This document shows, piece by piece, positions 33,816-46,157 of a stretch of DNA of 64,000 nt. The position numbers were made by a program, and so were the translations under genes. This DNA comes from Litomosoides sigmodontis (taxonomy: Eukaryota; Nematoda; Chromadorea; Rhabditida; Onchocercidae), in assembly GCA_963070105.1 (NCBI GenBank), contig OY718805.1:4336001-4400000 (forward strand). Direction: 5' to 3'. Positions within the stretch are counted from its first letter, which is position 1. Each line of letters opens with the position of its first letter. The notes beneath the pieces were generated by a model, which was given only the letters and a program-made list of their open reading frames with translations, was not told the origin of the DNA and ran no database searches.

Positions 33816-36738
33816 TTAACCACAAATTAAATTAGCAAAAGGTAACAAAATAAGAACCTCAAGGATTGCTTCAGCACCGTCGTTAAATTTGTAGGCAACT
33901 CGACCATCAATAACCAAATGAGCGTCATAACATCGTGAGTGAAGTCGCAAACGCTTCACCAGTCCACGAGGTGGAAACTCTTGATATGTTGCATTATATA
34001 TTGGATTGCGAACGCAGTAAGCCATATCTGCAAAAAGAAACTGGAATTTATAAAAGTTAGTCGAAAAAATGAACACTGAAAAAATGAGCACGAAAATACA
34101 CTTTCACAATCCGGAGTGAACAATAAACGACTGTTATAAATATCGCGAATCCTCTGGACTAATGATTTGTCCTCTCCCAATGCTCTGTTCCCGATTTCCT
34201 TTGAAGCAATATCCAAAATATTAGACACACAGTGATCGGTCATTTTATTCATATTGAAATACCAAGAAGTTGAACCAGATCCTGAATCAACATTTTTTTG
34301 ACAGGAATTTTGATGGAATGCAACTAGTATCTTAAACAAAGCATGAAACACAATGCGCTAAAGCTTCAGCAGTTTCGTAGAGTGCACAAAAAATTGAAGA
34401 ATGTGCACAAATATATATAATGTTTAATTTTTCGAAAAAAAAAGTGTCATAGACACAATGCATTTTTCTTTACTTGCATTGCACGTTACTCGAAATACTT
34501 CAGAGACATCAAACCTGTACACACTATAACACCACTGCTTTTTTGTTTCACCATTTCACCATTATCGCATTGGATTTCATAATAAGATACGCGGGATGAC
34601 AGACTTTCTCCAATAAAAACATCATTTAAAGCCAGATCCGATAACAAATTCACATGCCCTTCAGCATTTCTTTCCGACTTTCTTTTTGATTTTAATATTA
34701 CCCTAAGATGAGGACTAGTAAGTTTAAAAAAATGTTAATGGTGGTATATCGTTTACGAGGTAAAAAAAAATTGAGTTTGGTATGTAAATATGAACAAATA
34801 GCACCTACAAGACAAAAAACATACAAAAACTGGCGAAATGAAGCACAATCTACAAATAGATAAATCATACTGCTTTTTTAAGTTATGAAAAGGTAGTTGC
34901 TCTTCATGCAAATAAAACGGTTCAACATCTCCGGTATCACCTTCCAAACATATGCGTATGCGTTGTCGATATAACCACCTGGAGTTGAGACTTCCATGAT
35001 ATAGAACTTATAATTCTTCGGAAATTATAGCTTAGCTTAAATTATAATCTGATTTATATCAGTTATTTTCCAATCATAATTCCCATGCGAAAATCACTAA
35101 GGGAAGGAGGAAAACGTTCTTCTCACTGCTCTGTGGTGAACAGAGGCTATGGAATTTGAGCAGAATCTCTTGAATTTCTTCATACCCAAAATCTGTGAGA
35201 TAAGTGAATGAAATTGCGTGCACACGAGGGAATTTTTGTACCGCTACTGAAAGATAGACAGCCAACATCGCATAACCAATATCTCATGTCCTATTAATTT
35301 TCCAATGAAGTAAAGTTTCAAGAAGTTAGCTCCAAAAATACACTTTTTTGCATACCTAAAATCACCGGCAAGCAACCGTTTCAAAGCATCTTTGAAATAT
35401 TCGTGTGACAGTTTCTTCAACAAACAGAGATGGCCTTCTGAGCTAAAATTAAAACCATTAGTTTAGACATAAGGATTTAATATGAGTAAAATGTAAAACT
35501 AATAAATACATCATGCATTCTGATTTCTTATCACTTCATATGCATTTTTCATTTTACTTTAAATATCTCGAAGCTTCAAACTTATCCGCTTGAATTCCAT
35601 TAAGCTTTGAAATAGCAGATGGAAAGGTGAAGGGCAGGAAAACTAATCGCCATCAATAATACTGAAAAAATTATAAAATTTTAACCCTTTAGGATCCGTG
35701 TTTATCCCTATTACGGGTTTTTCCGTTGACGAAATTTTTGAAGCTGCGTGCAAAAAAGTGCCATCACCACCCGCAGAAAATACAGCATCAGCCCATGAAA
35801 CTGCAGCATTATTGTAGTCAAATCTCTGTACAGTTCGAGTTTCAATGCCACAAGCTCTGAGAGAAAAGTATTGGTGAACAGTCACGAAAAACACTCAAAG
35901 TTGGCAGAATTCTTCTAAGCAAACGATTAAGCGAAAAAAACAACTTACGACTTTGTATTAAATCATAAGTGAAGAACAATCTACAAACCGTAGTTCACGT
36001 ATCACAACATTTAAAAACTGGTAGTGCTCGTCATGCCGCCTTCGAAGTCTTTCATAATTAGATCCCCGTCGTGCCAACTTTGAAAAATGCATAATTTAAC
36101 AAAGCAAAAAACAGTACACACTTTTTTAAATGCATAGGAGGGAAAGAAAAATTTAGACGGACAAATAAATTTTACTGCTTTTTTCAGCTGACTTTCGCTA
36201 AGCAGTGGATGAGTTTGTCTTTCATATTCCAATCGCGTTAATTTAGACAGAATCAGCACCTTGCTAGGTTTGAAGACACACTTCTGAAACATCATAAATT
36301 AATTTGATTAATTGCAGAATGTCAGCAAAATGTAAAAAATGGATTGCACATTAAGCAGATGAACTAATTCATCTAGCCCATAGAACCAAAAAATATCACC
36401 AGGAGAGCTAATAGAAGAATGAATATATGGAAGCGAAAATTTTCAGTTGTACAATGATAATGATATTTGCTGATTAAGAATTTCAAAAGATTTATATTGA
36501 AATCAGTCAACTATCAGTGCTGCAATTCTATTAACGTCCTAATCAATGAAAAAAAAGAAACCATTTCAGCTCTGGTGGACCAATCACTTGTCTGAAGTTT
36601 CGTCGCTCCTACAGTACTGTATGATCAGAGATAAGGTACAATAGCGTTGTCTGTGCCGGTAGCGCAAAACGGAATTTCAGCCGTACGTGTCAGCAATGAA
36701 CTACTTGTTACCGAAAATTTCACCATAATGCGTTTCAT
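33816..36738 (-). CDS. NADK2: Mitochondrial NAD kinase (NADK2 family), 9 exons
   Basis: ATP-dependent NAD+ kinase making mitochondrial NADP+. Exons on the minus strand: 36738-36640, 36283-36176, 36077-35989, 35856-35686, 35442-35356, 34978-34871, 34702-34515, 34281-34102, 34027-33816; all junctions are in phase, about 413 aa (human NADK2 442). Seen: KPSKVLILSKLTRLEYE start of the kinase fold; nucleotide-binding SAGGDGTFLHAASK; GINTDPKGSEGHLCL; WLYRQRIRICLEG; ALNDVFIGESLSSR.SYYEI; CTGSGSTSWYFN; and the C-terminal RLRLHSRCYDAHLVIDG. The first exon is inferred: a 33-residue Ser/Thr/Arg-rich, acid-poor segment typical of a mitochondrial presequence, joined by a GTACCT donor in phase 0. The extreme C terminus is uncertain: the frame runs to 33816, but a GT at 33857 could lead to a short last exon. 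Convergent with HDAC3 and divergent from UBE2G1. Confidence 0.9.
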
Positions 36739-37807
36739 TTGTTTTCAAAATAATTTAAGCACCGATTGCGATAGCAATGTGTGACAGCATATGTACTAAG
36801 TTGCTTCTGCAACAAATTCCTTTTTATTAGTGACGAGAGAAGGTAAAGAGAGCTATATGATAAACAGGACGACAACATCAAACGCACCGACGACGTTCGT
36901 CACAAAAAAGTGATTGACGGAAGCCCGCCCAGGAGATCCTTCTGATGTCGGGAGGGAAAAGAGAGTCTCAGAAGTACCGATGGATTCCTCCCAAAAAACA
37001 GGTATGAAGAAGTATTACACCTATTGATTAGGAGAAATGCAGTAAGCCATACGGATCGCTAAATCAACGTCGCATTCCCAATCAGCGCAGAACTACCACT
37101 TGCACAGACACGAAAAAGGAAGGAGCGAATGAATGCAACGAGTTGGAGTGATTAGTTGTGAGAGTTCAAAGCTTAAAGATCACTTGCCCTCTCATTCCGT
37201 CACAGAAAAATGAAAGTGAAGAGATAGCACGGAGATTGGTATGCAAAGGTATTGTAGAAAAGTGAAACAGTCTGAAATTGTGATGCAGTTGTGCTGCAGC
37301 TTAACGCTCAACTCATTGGATCGAACGTTTCAACCTGATTATTTCCATGTATATACGTTGCGTACCTAACAGAATTCCGGAAGAACCGGAAGCAACGTAT
37401 CTTCATGCCAACACATGCTTCTTGCACTCGCTCTTCGTTGTTAGCGTTCCGCACACGGTTAATCAATCGCAAGCAACGATGGATGGTAGCAACGCTTTGC
37501 TATACTCTTTTACGTCTTGTGTCTCTTCTGTCTCTCCTCTTTTCCCCTGATTTTTTCACTCTTCTCCTTCTTTTCCTTTTCCTCTCACGTTTTCTCCCAA
37601 CTTGACGGCGGATAGAAAGCGTAGGCTAGGCTAACCTATTTTGACCTGAAACTCTTCTCTGCTTACATCATTCTCTGACAATACTCACCCTCAAATTACG
37701 ATACCAATCAATTACTGCAGCTTCGATTTAACCGTATAAAATATTAATGCGTGTAGCCGTTCGATATTTGTTAGAAAGGTAACGCTGCGTGATCGGCTGC
37801 ACTACGG
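36739..37807. other. Divergent promoter interval between NADK2 and UBE2G1
   Basis: About 1.07 kb separating two head-to-head genes. It carries short ORFs without family features and is somewhat less AT-rich than the intergenic average. No defined promoter motif was recognised. Confidence 0.5.
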
Positions 37808-39152
37808 ATGACTGGCAATGCGACATCCCAATCAGCGCTCTTATTAAGAAGGCAGCTTCTAGGTTTGATTGATGAGTTGGTAGTCTTAGAAAGGGAGACA
37901 GCTGGTTAATGTGTAAAACTTTTGGAAGTTTGAAATTCCAAACTTGATAGATCACCACAACTCAGCTGGTGCGCATCAATTTTAATGCACTTTAACAGGA
38001 AAGTTTCAATTCACAGTAATTCCCGGACCTGTCGATTTCTCCTCAGTAACTCTGACGCTTCATTGAGCTAATGAATTCGTAGTAGTAGCGGCAGTCCCTG
38101 TCTATTCAGAAGTCTTAACTGAGAATGCTAGCTTACTGGACCTTCTAATTTCTTCCATTGTTAGAACGGATGAGAACAAATGGTATTTTAGAAATGAGTG
38201 AAGCGGGCTCTTTTGCAGATTTAAAACGATCGCCAGTGGCAGGATTCTCGGCTGGTCTTCGTGGTGATGTTGAAGATATCTATAAGTGGGAAGTAGTGGT
38301 ACTTGGACCAGCAGATACACCATAGTAAATTTGCCTTTAAGTTTCAGATGAAAACGAATGCTGTCCTCTCCTCTTTCCTATCAACTTCTTTTGAGCTGTG
38401 CCGCTCAATCTTTCACTTAGTTTGAAAACTGAAGAAGGTGATAAATTCAATGTATCCGTTAAATGATCAAAACAGTCAACGATTTTTCACGAAATATTCA
38501 CAACTTCATCGCGTGAAATATCATACGTATTTCCAGCGAAGGTGGAGTGTTTCGTACTACTCTTGACTTCCCCGTTGATTATCCGCAACGGCCTCCAAAA
38601 ATGCGATTTATATCAAAAATCTGGCATCCAAACAGTAATGAATGCTTCATCGATTACACGCAAGAATTAAATTTTGAATAAAATTTTGTGGAACCAGTTG
38701 AACAGCCATCTCTAATGTATTGCTTGCCGTCTGTCGAATTATCATTAAAATTAGAACTATTACATGAATTCTGTGATTTATGTTATCAAGTTTTAGTAGA
38801 TGTTGATGGCAATGTTTGTATATCAATTCTTCACGAGCCGGGTGATGATCGTTACGGTTATGAGAAGCCGGAAGAACGCTGGTTACCGGTTCATACAGTA
38901 GAAACCATTTTGCTATCAGTCATATCAATGCTCGCCGATCCTAATTATGAGTCACCTGCTAACGTTGATGCTGCTGTATGCGTTGTGTATATTTCATAGG
39001 ACAAGAAATGAACTGATAAGGATTCTAGCTCTCACTTCATTTCTCGGCTCTCTTCATCTGCAATAGTATTTCAGAAAATGCTTCGTGAAAATTATCCAGC
39101 GTTCAAGAAGAAAGTGGTTGAATGCGTGCGCAGAACTCAAGAAGAAACTTAG
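37808..39152 (+). CDS. ubc-7: E2 ubiquitin-conjugating enzyme UBE2G1 (C. elegans ubc-7 type), complete, 5 exons
   Basis: Ubiquitin-conjugating enzyme of the G1 class, which builds Lys48 chains and functions in ER-associated degradation. Exons: 37808-37862, 38219-38324, 38537-38634, 38797-38975, 39075-39152, giving 171 aa (human UBE2G1 170). Exon 1 supplies the N-terminal helix [10 protein letters not shown] and joins in phase to [14 protein letters not shown]. The tyrosine of PYEGGVF is split across intron 2, so the apparent TAG after DTP in genomic DNA is not a real stop. UBC fold elements: [14 protein letters not shown], active-site Cys in [13 protein letters not shown], the G-class acidic-loop insertion ([10 protein letters not shown]), and [17 protein letters not shown]. 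The C-terminal VRRTQEET matches the family end. An alternative in-frame ATG at 38194 would drop helix 1 and is less likely. Confidence 0.95.
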
Positions 39153-40746
39153 CGGCATAATCTTTCCCTCACATTAATTTGTGATATTTTAAAATATTAA
39201 ATTAAATTTGCGAAATTCATCCTGCAATGGCACTGCTACACAGTTTCAAATTTATAAAATTAATGTGCGTGATAATTTTACTCAAACCAAATAGCTATAC
39301 AAAAAATGTATCTGAAAGAGACAAAATTAAATTATAGTCTTCCTCGTTTCCGCGCTAAGATATATATTATTTAAAAGTTACCGATGCATAGCGTCGTATG
39401 ATCAGCATGTTAAATCACGTCCGTAAATTTGATTTAAAAAACGTGATGGGAAAAAGAAAGTGCAACCTATTTGCACCCACTAAGCATGTCTTGCAACCAA
39501 TGCTATCATCATCACATAGCATTTGAAATAATTTTGAAAAATGTGATGGGCAGGGGAAAGGAATGAAGGAGCTTTATGAAATGGACGGGAAATCTTAAAG
39601 CAATAGTTTCCTTTTTTAAAATTAAAATGAAAAACAAGGTAAAGAGGAGAAAGTACGGAATGTAACGGGAAGAAGCAAGCAAGCTACTGCTGCTGTTGCA
39701 GTAATACCGTTAGGATATTGGTTGGCATGCATGGAAGCATAGCTACGTTTGCAGAGGCGCTGAAAACACGTTTTGCTAAGAGAAGTGATGAGGAAAATAG
39801 TAATCTGTTTAAATAGTGAGAGTTGTTGTTGTAGTGACAGTAATATATACCTATTTTCTCTGTTAAAAAAAAAAAATTAAGCGCTAACAACTGACTGCTA
39901 GCAGACGTGTATTGCAACGGGAAGAAACGTGGGACGTTGACGCTCGAATGTTTCTACTGCTTGCTACGATGTTGTCAGGTAGTTTCTGCCCTTTGATGTA
40001 ACAGTACTAAAATAGAGAAGTTAATTTCTATCGCTTAGATTAATAATATAATTAGCATAAAAATTCCTTTTAAACGACTATACTTTTACCTTTTTTTCTT
40101 TTCTTTAGAATTAACTGCGATGACAATTATTATTTTATTCAAAGCATTTGTGAAGTAGCGGAGGAGAAGTGGGAAATATGGATAGATCGATTTGATCTTA
40201 ATTCCTCTCCTTTTACTGGATTCCTTCCAGACTTCGTGTATGTCTTTCACTAGAAAACAACAGTAAATGAGAGTAAAGTGCTGGTAAACCAAGTGAGATA
40301 ATAAGTAGTACAGGCGCAGTGAGCCAACAGAATCGGTTCGTGCTGCTACCACTAGAATCGCAAGGAGAACGGTTGCAACATCCTCCGGTTACGACATCTC
40401 CAACGGCATCGGCATCACAACAACCACAAACAGGAAATGGTCCAAAAACTTCCCAACGTATTTTGTTATTTTCAATTCATCGACCTGAACAACAACAGCA
40501 GCAGAAAGATTTGACAATGGCGTCATTCGAATCAGTTTCACCTGTTGTTAGTTGCAATTTAATAGCGAGAAGGTTAGAAAATTGATGAGGTGGACAAGTT
40601 GGAAGACGGAGAAATAGATGACCGCTGGATTTTAAGCTAAGCAAAAGCTTCATTAATTGTTTTTTCTCACATGGGGATTGAAAGGAACATAGTGTGATGT
40701 TTGAAAAAGAATGTTAACATGATATGAATGCAAGTTCCCATTGCAG
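39153..40746. other. Intergenic region with a possible 5' exon of the DB-module gene
   Basis: The first kilobase shows nothing beyond AT-rich sequence. Between about 40319 and 40575 a Gln/Ser/Thr/Pro-rich plus-strand frame is open (with QQQQQ), with an ATG at 40518 (MASFESVSP). It could be an upstream exon of the following gene, but its strongest donor (AGAAG|GTTAGA) is out of phase with the exon at 40747. Only weak phase-0 donors would join them. Confidence 0.4.
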
Positions 40747-42863
40747 AATCACAGTCACACGGTACGACATCGACATTTGCATACTGCACCTGTGATTTAT
40801 CATCAGAGGACGGTCAATAAAGCCCACACGATGGGTGTTGCTGAACATATGCATTTTTCGAATAGCAGCCATTCGCAGTTATTGATGAACAGAAATGGAA
40901 GTTGGTTAGAACCACGAATTTTTTCCTCTATAAGCGTTCATCGCCATCGATTCCCTCATGAATCTCAGTCAGAGAGACAACTCGTGAAATTTACCGAAAC
41001 GTCAAGTCTAAAGCAAAAACAACCACCGTTGCTAGAATTAGCCCTTCTCAACTTGTCACTTCCTCAAACAAAAACTCCAGCAATGTCCAACAAAGAACCA
41101 CTAAATACTTCAGCGTTCAGACACTCATCTTCACAACCATTTGCACCACTACATATTTCGTAAGTTTCTTTCCATCATCATTTAAATTTCAAAATTCATA
41201 CAGATACTACGGGAACATGATGAAGGTTTGTAATTTGTAACTTCAGGTAAACTAATTCCTTAATGTGTAACTTCCAGAGAACGCTTATCTGGGATACAGC
41301 CTAAAGCACAACGACGGAAGCCCAGAACGTCACACTTACCAATCTCAGTAATTCCCACAGCTGAACTGAACCATTCGGCGCTACAGTTCGCGCCGAAAAA
41401 TTTATCACACAGCAATATCCTTGCTAGGACGTTTCCTGAACCAGTTCTAAAATCTCTAACGACGGTACTTCATCTATTTCACATATCGCTTAAACGACAC
41501 CACCAATCTTCGACATTTACAAAAAATATTAGAGCACACCTACCCGTTAGTCTTCGTTTTCATAACAAAATGTTTCAACAACGCCATTGTAGAGCGTCAA
41601 TGATGCATTCTTGGACTGTTGCAAAAGGAAGAATATCGACGCCAGATGCGAACCTCGATGCAACTTCGATATTCTCGATCGCAGAGTGGTACGCACTGAT
41701 TCTTCTCGCAATATTTCACTTCTTTTTCTGTTTAATTGAGGCAGTTATAATTTTTATTTGTCAGCCAAGACTTTCACATTTTATTTCATTTTTAGCTAAT
41801 TGTCAGCAAAAGGGAAGAGTGATGGGAAGGTAAGAGCTCATGTGCAGAAGGAAAGTCTTCCTCATTTCACATTATTCCTACACATTTAGTGGAAGCGTTC
41901 GTTATCTTGTGACAAGCCCACTCCCAAGAGTTATCCCATTACTTATTGCAAGAGCAACTAGTACCTAATTAATTCCTTATATTCAAATTAGCAACATCAG
42001 TTTAGCAAATAATACCATCTGCTACAGTATGAAAATACAGAATGAACTTTGAGAATTATGATACACGAAGCCTAAAATGTTTTATTTTGATAATCTAAAA
42101 TAAAAATGTTTACTTGGCCCCCACACAAATGAGGGAAATATAAACGGTTGCTTATGCGGTCGTCTTAGTAGGTTAATGCGTACTAGATGAAGGAATTTGA
42201 CTTAAAAAAAAGAAAAAACGATTCACACCATCCCATACACCATTCCATTAAAGGAACTATGTGCAAATGCAGCAACAGAATTTTAAGATTAACTTTTCAA
42301 CTTTTCATTTCCCACAAATCGCTTTTTTTCTCCCCAGTGCATTTGTAAATTTCAATTACTATGCGTATGAAAGGACTTTCTGTAAATTACAGCTGACAGC
42401 AATGTTTGTTGGCTCAGATCCATGTCCTCCAAGTAACGGTCGGAATTTATTGTCTTGCGCAGCTCAGGATTTGGACCATACTAATTGCTGTCGCGAACAC
42501 GGCGTACAACAGACAGCTGCTCGTGACAAGTGTCTAACATTCTGTCAAATGACCCCCGAAGCCAACTTTCAGGTTCTATAATCCATTCTATACCTAATTC
42601 ACTTTGCTATGATATGTGAATTTAAATGTTGAAGATAATTCTGGGATCAACTGATAGTTTAGCTTCCATAATTCTCGGATGCATTTTCAAAAAAAATTGT
42701 TTGAAAATGAAAAAAATTTTCGAAAATTGAAAATGAAGTTTTGAAAAGGAAAATTTTTCAGGCCGACGTAAGTATGCTGCCATGTTGGAGTGTGCTCAAG
42801 GAAATCAAACAGTGTTTCCGCCTCAGTCTTATTGAAAAGCACAACAACAAGAACGCTGAATAA
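40747..42863 (+). CDS. DB-module protein with long Ser/His/Pro-rich N-terminal region (5' end uncertain)
   Basis: Nematode DB-module (Cys-rich domain of unknown function) protein. Exons: 40747-41158, 41278-41829, 42338-42572, 42762-42863, joined by good donors (GTAAGT, GTAAGA) and acceptors with matching phases 2, 2, 0. The C-terminal about 80 residues form the DB module: LSCAAQDLDHTNCCREHGV, RDKCLTFCQM, then MLPCWSVLKEIKQCF; the paired Cys and the final C-W-V-L..I..C pattern fit the family. Upstream are about 320 residues rich in Ser, His, Pro, Lys and Arg, then a strongly hydrophobic stretch (YALILLAIFHFFFCLIEAVIIFICQ) near residue 280 of the visible part. No N-terminal signal peptide is seen, so the true start probably lies upstream (see 40319-40575) or the exon structure is partly different. 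Function unknown. Confidence 0.7.
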
Positions 42864-43242
42864 TGTCCAAACCAACAAATTTATACCACATCAAGCGGTC
42901 CTATTCTAACTTCATGTAGAATGCATTCCTATTTACCGAAATCTCCCCCCTGCATTCTAGTTCAATAATCACAAAATTCCACGAATTACTGATCCCGAAT
43001 TAAAGCAGAAATACATTACGACGATATCCATCTTTTTCAATATTTCATAAATTTTGAGGATCTTTACTTTTGCTATCGTATTCCATTACCATGCTTTATG
43101 CGGTCGTCCAGGAAAAATAAATATTTCGTATTCAACTAAGAAATTTTAACACTTTTATCTAAAATGGAGTAAAACAAAATTATGATTACGGAATAAAATT
43201 AGCAAAAATTTCCAATATATTTTCAACTATTTGATAGTTATT
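42864..43242. other. Short convergent interval between DB-module gene and PHB2
   Basis: 379 bp between the two stop codons, AT-rich, with an AATAAA at 43116-43121 on the plus strand that may serve the DB-module transcript. Confidence 0.5.
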
Positions 43243-45249
43243 TTACCGTTTCAACCTATCTTTACTATCAACGTTCAAGTAATCTTCATCGGCAATATTT
43301 AGCATGAGACCACCGGATGGTAGATAAACCTGCAAATTAAATAACTTATTCAAAAGTTCTATATAAAGTAAATGACCTCTCTAACCTCCTTTAAATAATT
43401 TCTGAGGATTTGTTCAAATAAAAAAATACTTTGTTGTTTGCTGTTTCTGATATAATTTTCGAGATTCTTTGCGCTGCTCGAATTTTGCGCAACTTCAAGA
43501 AGCCTGGATCTCGTCTAATTGCCTCGCCTATCTAAAAAACACCGAGTCGTAAAGTATGACTTATCAAAAAATCAAAATTTGTATGGATGTAACAAAGAAA
43601 ATTGTGTACATGTTCTGAAAACATTCATATTTTGTCAGTCACATATGTAATGTCTTCATAGCTGTACTTCTGTGATTTTCGTCGTTTTTTACAGCGAGAA
43701 CTTCTGAACTGGTCAGCATCGCCAAGATTAACGACGTTTACATAGAGAAGAAAAAAAATTTAGAAAAAAAAAACAACTAACAAGTTTGGCAGACTGTGCT
43801 TCACCCTCAGCTTGAACAATTTTTTCCTGCCTCTGTTGCTTTGCTCTTTCAACCAAGAAAGATGCCCGCTGAGCTTCCTGAGCAGCAACTTGTTTCGCTT
43901 CTACGGCAGCAGAGTACTGCGGCGAGAAAGCTAACTCGGTGATCGCTACGTCGTCCAAAATAATGTTGAAATCTAACGCTCTCTCTTAAAAAAAATTCAC
44001 TAAATAAATAAATAATCATCTCTTTGAAAGTAACTTCCACTTCTGATACATGTGTGTCACATAATGAAAAATTAACATCAAAGAGCCGACAACTATCAAA
44101 TGAAGAAATGATCAAATAACACCCACCAATGAGACCCTTGCGAACGAGTAACGAAACTTGTTGTCGCTGCGTTATCAACTGGGAAGCGTTAAATTTCGCT
44201 ACAACACTTTTGAGTACCTATAAAGAAATGGTTCGCAAATGCAGAAGAAATTTCGAGGCTTTATAAATGATAAGCAAAAAAAGGTAATTGAAACCTGTTC
44301 CTTCCTTCCAAATCATCACAAACAAAAATATTCTTTTACCTGGTTATAAAAATTCGCATAAGATCCCTGCTACCGGTGGCTACTACCTTAAGCACTGGAG
44401 TATTTCTTCAAAGCCCTACACGCAAAGGAATATTAAACATAAAACAAATTTGCTTCCTCCACGCTACCCTCCTAACCACAAACCTCATTGCATATTGAAG
44501 GTAAAATTCTTTCTTCCCAGTTCTGTCCCAGCATTCGATATATTTTTGGTAAAGTCGAAGGATCGGGACGTGAAAGAACACGTAAACCAATATTGACCAT
44601 CTAAATGTTCAAATATAGATAATTGTTAACTGAAGCATCCGCTTTTTCAAGAGCATGCTGTTCTCGAATATAGTAGCAGACAATATTCCTGTTGGGTAAC
44701 AAATACACCTATCCAAAACGATGTTTCCTAAAGCACATGTGAGGTACAAAAGGAAATATATCACTGAGAGATGAAAAAACAACCTGCAAATCTTTGCTTC
44801 CGGTTGGCGAACGAATCTGATTGGGACGAGCACGAATATCATATATAATTGGGTATTGGAACCATGGAATTCGGAAATGCAGCCCTTCTTTATAAACAAC
44901 ATCACCAACACCACCAATTCTGTTAAACATTATTGCCCTGTGTCCAGCGTCAACTACAAATTCTTTCTTAAATATCAACCGCAACTCAACTTTAAATTGG
45001 ATTAAATTGGATAAATTCCACATTTTTTTGCGTGTATATAATCTGAGGCAAGTTACTCGTGCTTAACACAAAACCGTAGTCTTCGAAAATAAAAAAGTGT
45101 ATGTAGATAGAAAGTACGGCACCAAAATAATTTTAGAAATTACCAGAAAAAAGTGATTCCTTTATGCCCAAACCAGTAGCCACAGTGCCGGCTATAACAG
45201 CAAGACCCTTCGGACCAACATCCAGCAATAATTTCTCGAAGTTAGCCAT
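43243..45249 (-). CDS. PHB2: Prohibitin-2, complete, 7 exons
   Basis: Subunit of the mitochondrial inner-membrane prohibitin ring that supports m-AAA protease regulation, cristae structure and mitophagy. Exons on the minus strand: 45249-45144, 44962-44784, 44600-44484, 44217-44127, 43984-43782, 43531-43430, 43329-43243, giving 294 aa (human PHB2 299) in phase throughout. Seen: a short N-terminal hydrophobic anchor ([15 protein letters not shown]); the SPFH/PHB core [83 protein letters not shown]; the coiled-coil [18 protein letters not shown]...[11 protein letters not shown]; and C-terminal [12 protein letters not shown]. The residues are diagnostic of PHB2 rather than PHB1. The exon 2 acceptor (GAAAG) is poor by sequence but is the only one in phase. 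Confidence 0.95.
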
Positions 45250-46157
45250 CTGAACGCTACAAGATTTCAAAATAATCATTTAAAAATATACAGAAGTTGA
45301 AAACTTGAACGTACATGAATTACAATCAAGATACATAAGAGAGCACATAAAGCACTAAATCCTTCTAATGCTCTATGATGCATTATAATAGATACGCCAT
45401 AAAAAATTCAGCTGAGAAAAAATATGAAAACAAGAAGTACAGAAATATGTGCGAATACACGAGATAGGACACATATTAGCCAAGTTGAGCAAAAAACGCC
45501 TTTCGTAAAATTTTTATCAGCATAATTCTACATATCTCTCACTCAAACAATCGGTATTTATAAATAAACTAAAAAATATATCGCATCAATCAGAATTATT
45601 TCAATCCAGTGTATCCGTAAGAAACCTAGTAAAAAATGTCTAAAAAAAGGAGAAAAAAAGAACGGAAGAATATGTGCATATTTCAGAGGCGCCTAATACA
45701 GATGCCTTAAAACACTCGCGAAGGCCTATAAACATGAAAAATCATAACTACAACGTTCAAATTTATTTCGTTATAAGCTTATCAATCTTCCTTTTCACTA
45801 ATCTGTTTAATTTAAATGACGAATTAGTTAACTGCTGCCTTATTATATATATTTTCTGGCTTAAAGCACTGATAATTTTAAATGCTTGTTTCGATATACG
45901 ACATCCATTGATAAGCATTTCTTTGCCGACAACTGCAGTTGTGACCTAAAACTTACGTAAGATTTCACAATAATTAATCAAATACGATTTACTATTTCTG
46001 AAGTATTTACTGAAAAAATCAGTAGAAGTGCTAGCAGCATCCCCAAGTAAACAACATTTCACAAGCTAGAATGAAAGCTGAAAAACCGCACAACCATTCA
46101 CTCATCTTCCATAAAGTTGAAATTAATTTTCCAAAAAAAGTAATTTTGTTTAGCAAT
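45250..46157. other. Intergenic region between PHB2 and C3orf33-like gene
   Basis: About 900 bp of AT-rich DNA between two minus-strand genes. A plus-strand ORF at 45674-45949 has no recognisable features and is probably chance. Confidence 0.5.

Noticed and set aside
38194..38324. UBE2G1 as a pseudogene with premature stop
   Set aside because: The TAG is removed by a GTAAAT donor that splits a tyrosine codon, and an upstream exon restores helix 1; the full frame is intact.
39226..39236. AATGGCACTGC, resembling the 5' end of the nematode miR-228/263 seed
   Set aside because: The match stops after 11 bases, and I saw no convincing hairpin around it just downstream of UBE2G1.
45674..45949. 91-residue plus-strand ORF with hydrophobic middle
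   Set aside because: No family match and lies in T-rich intergenic DNA between two minus-strand genes.
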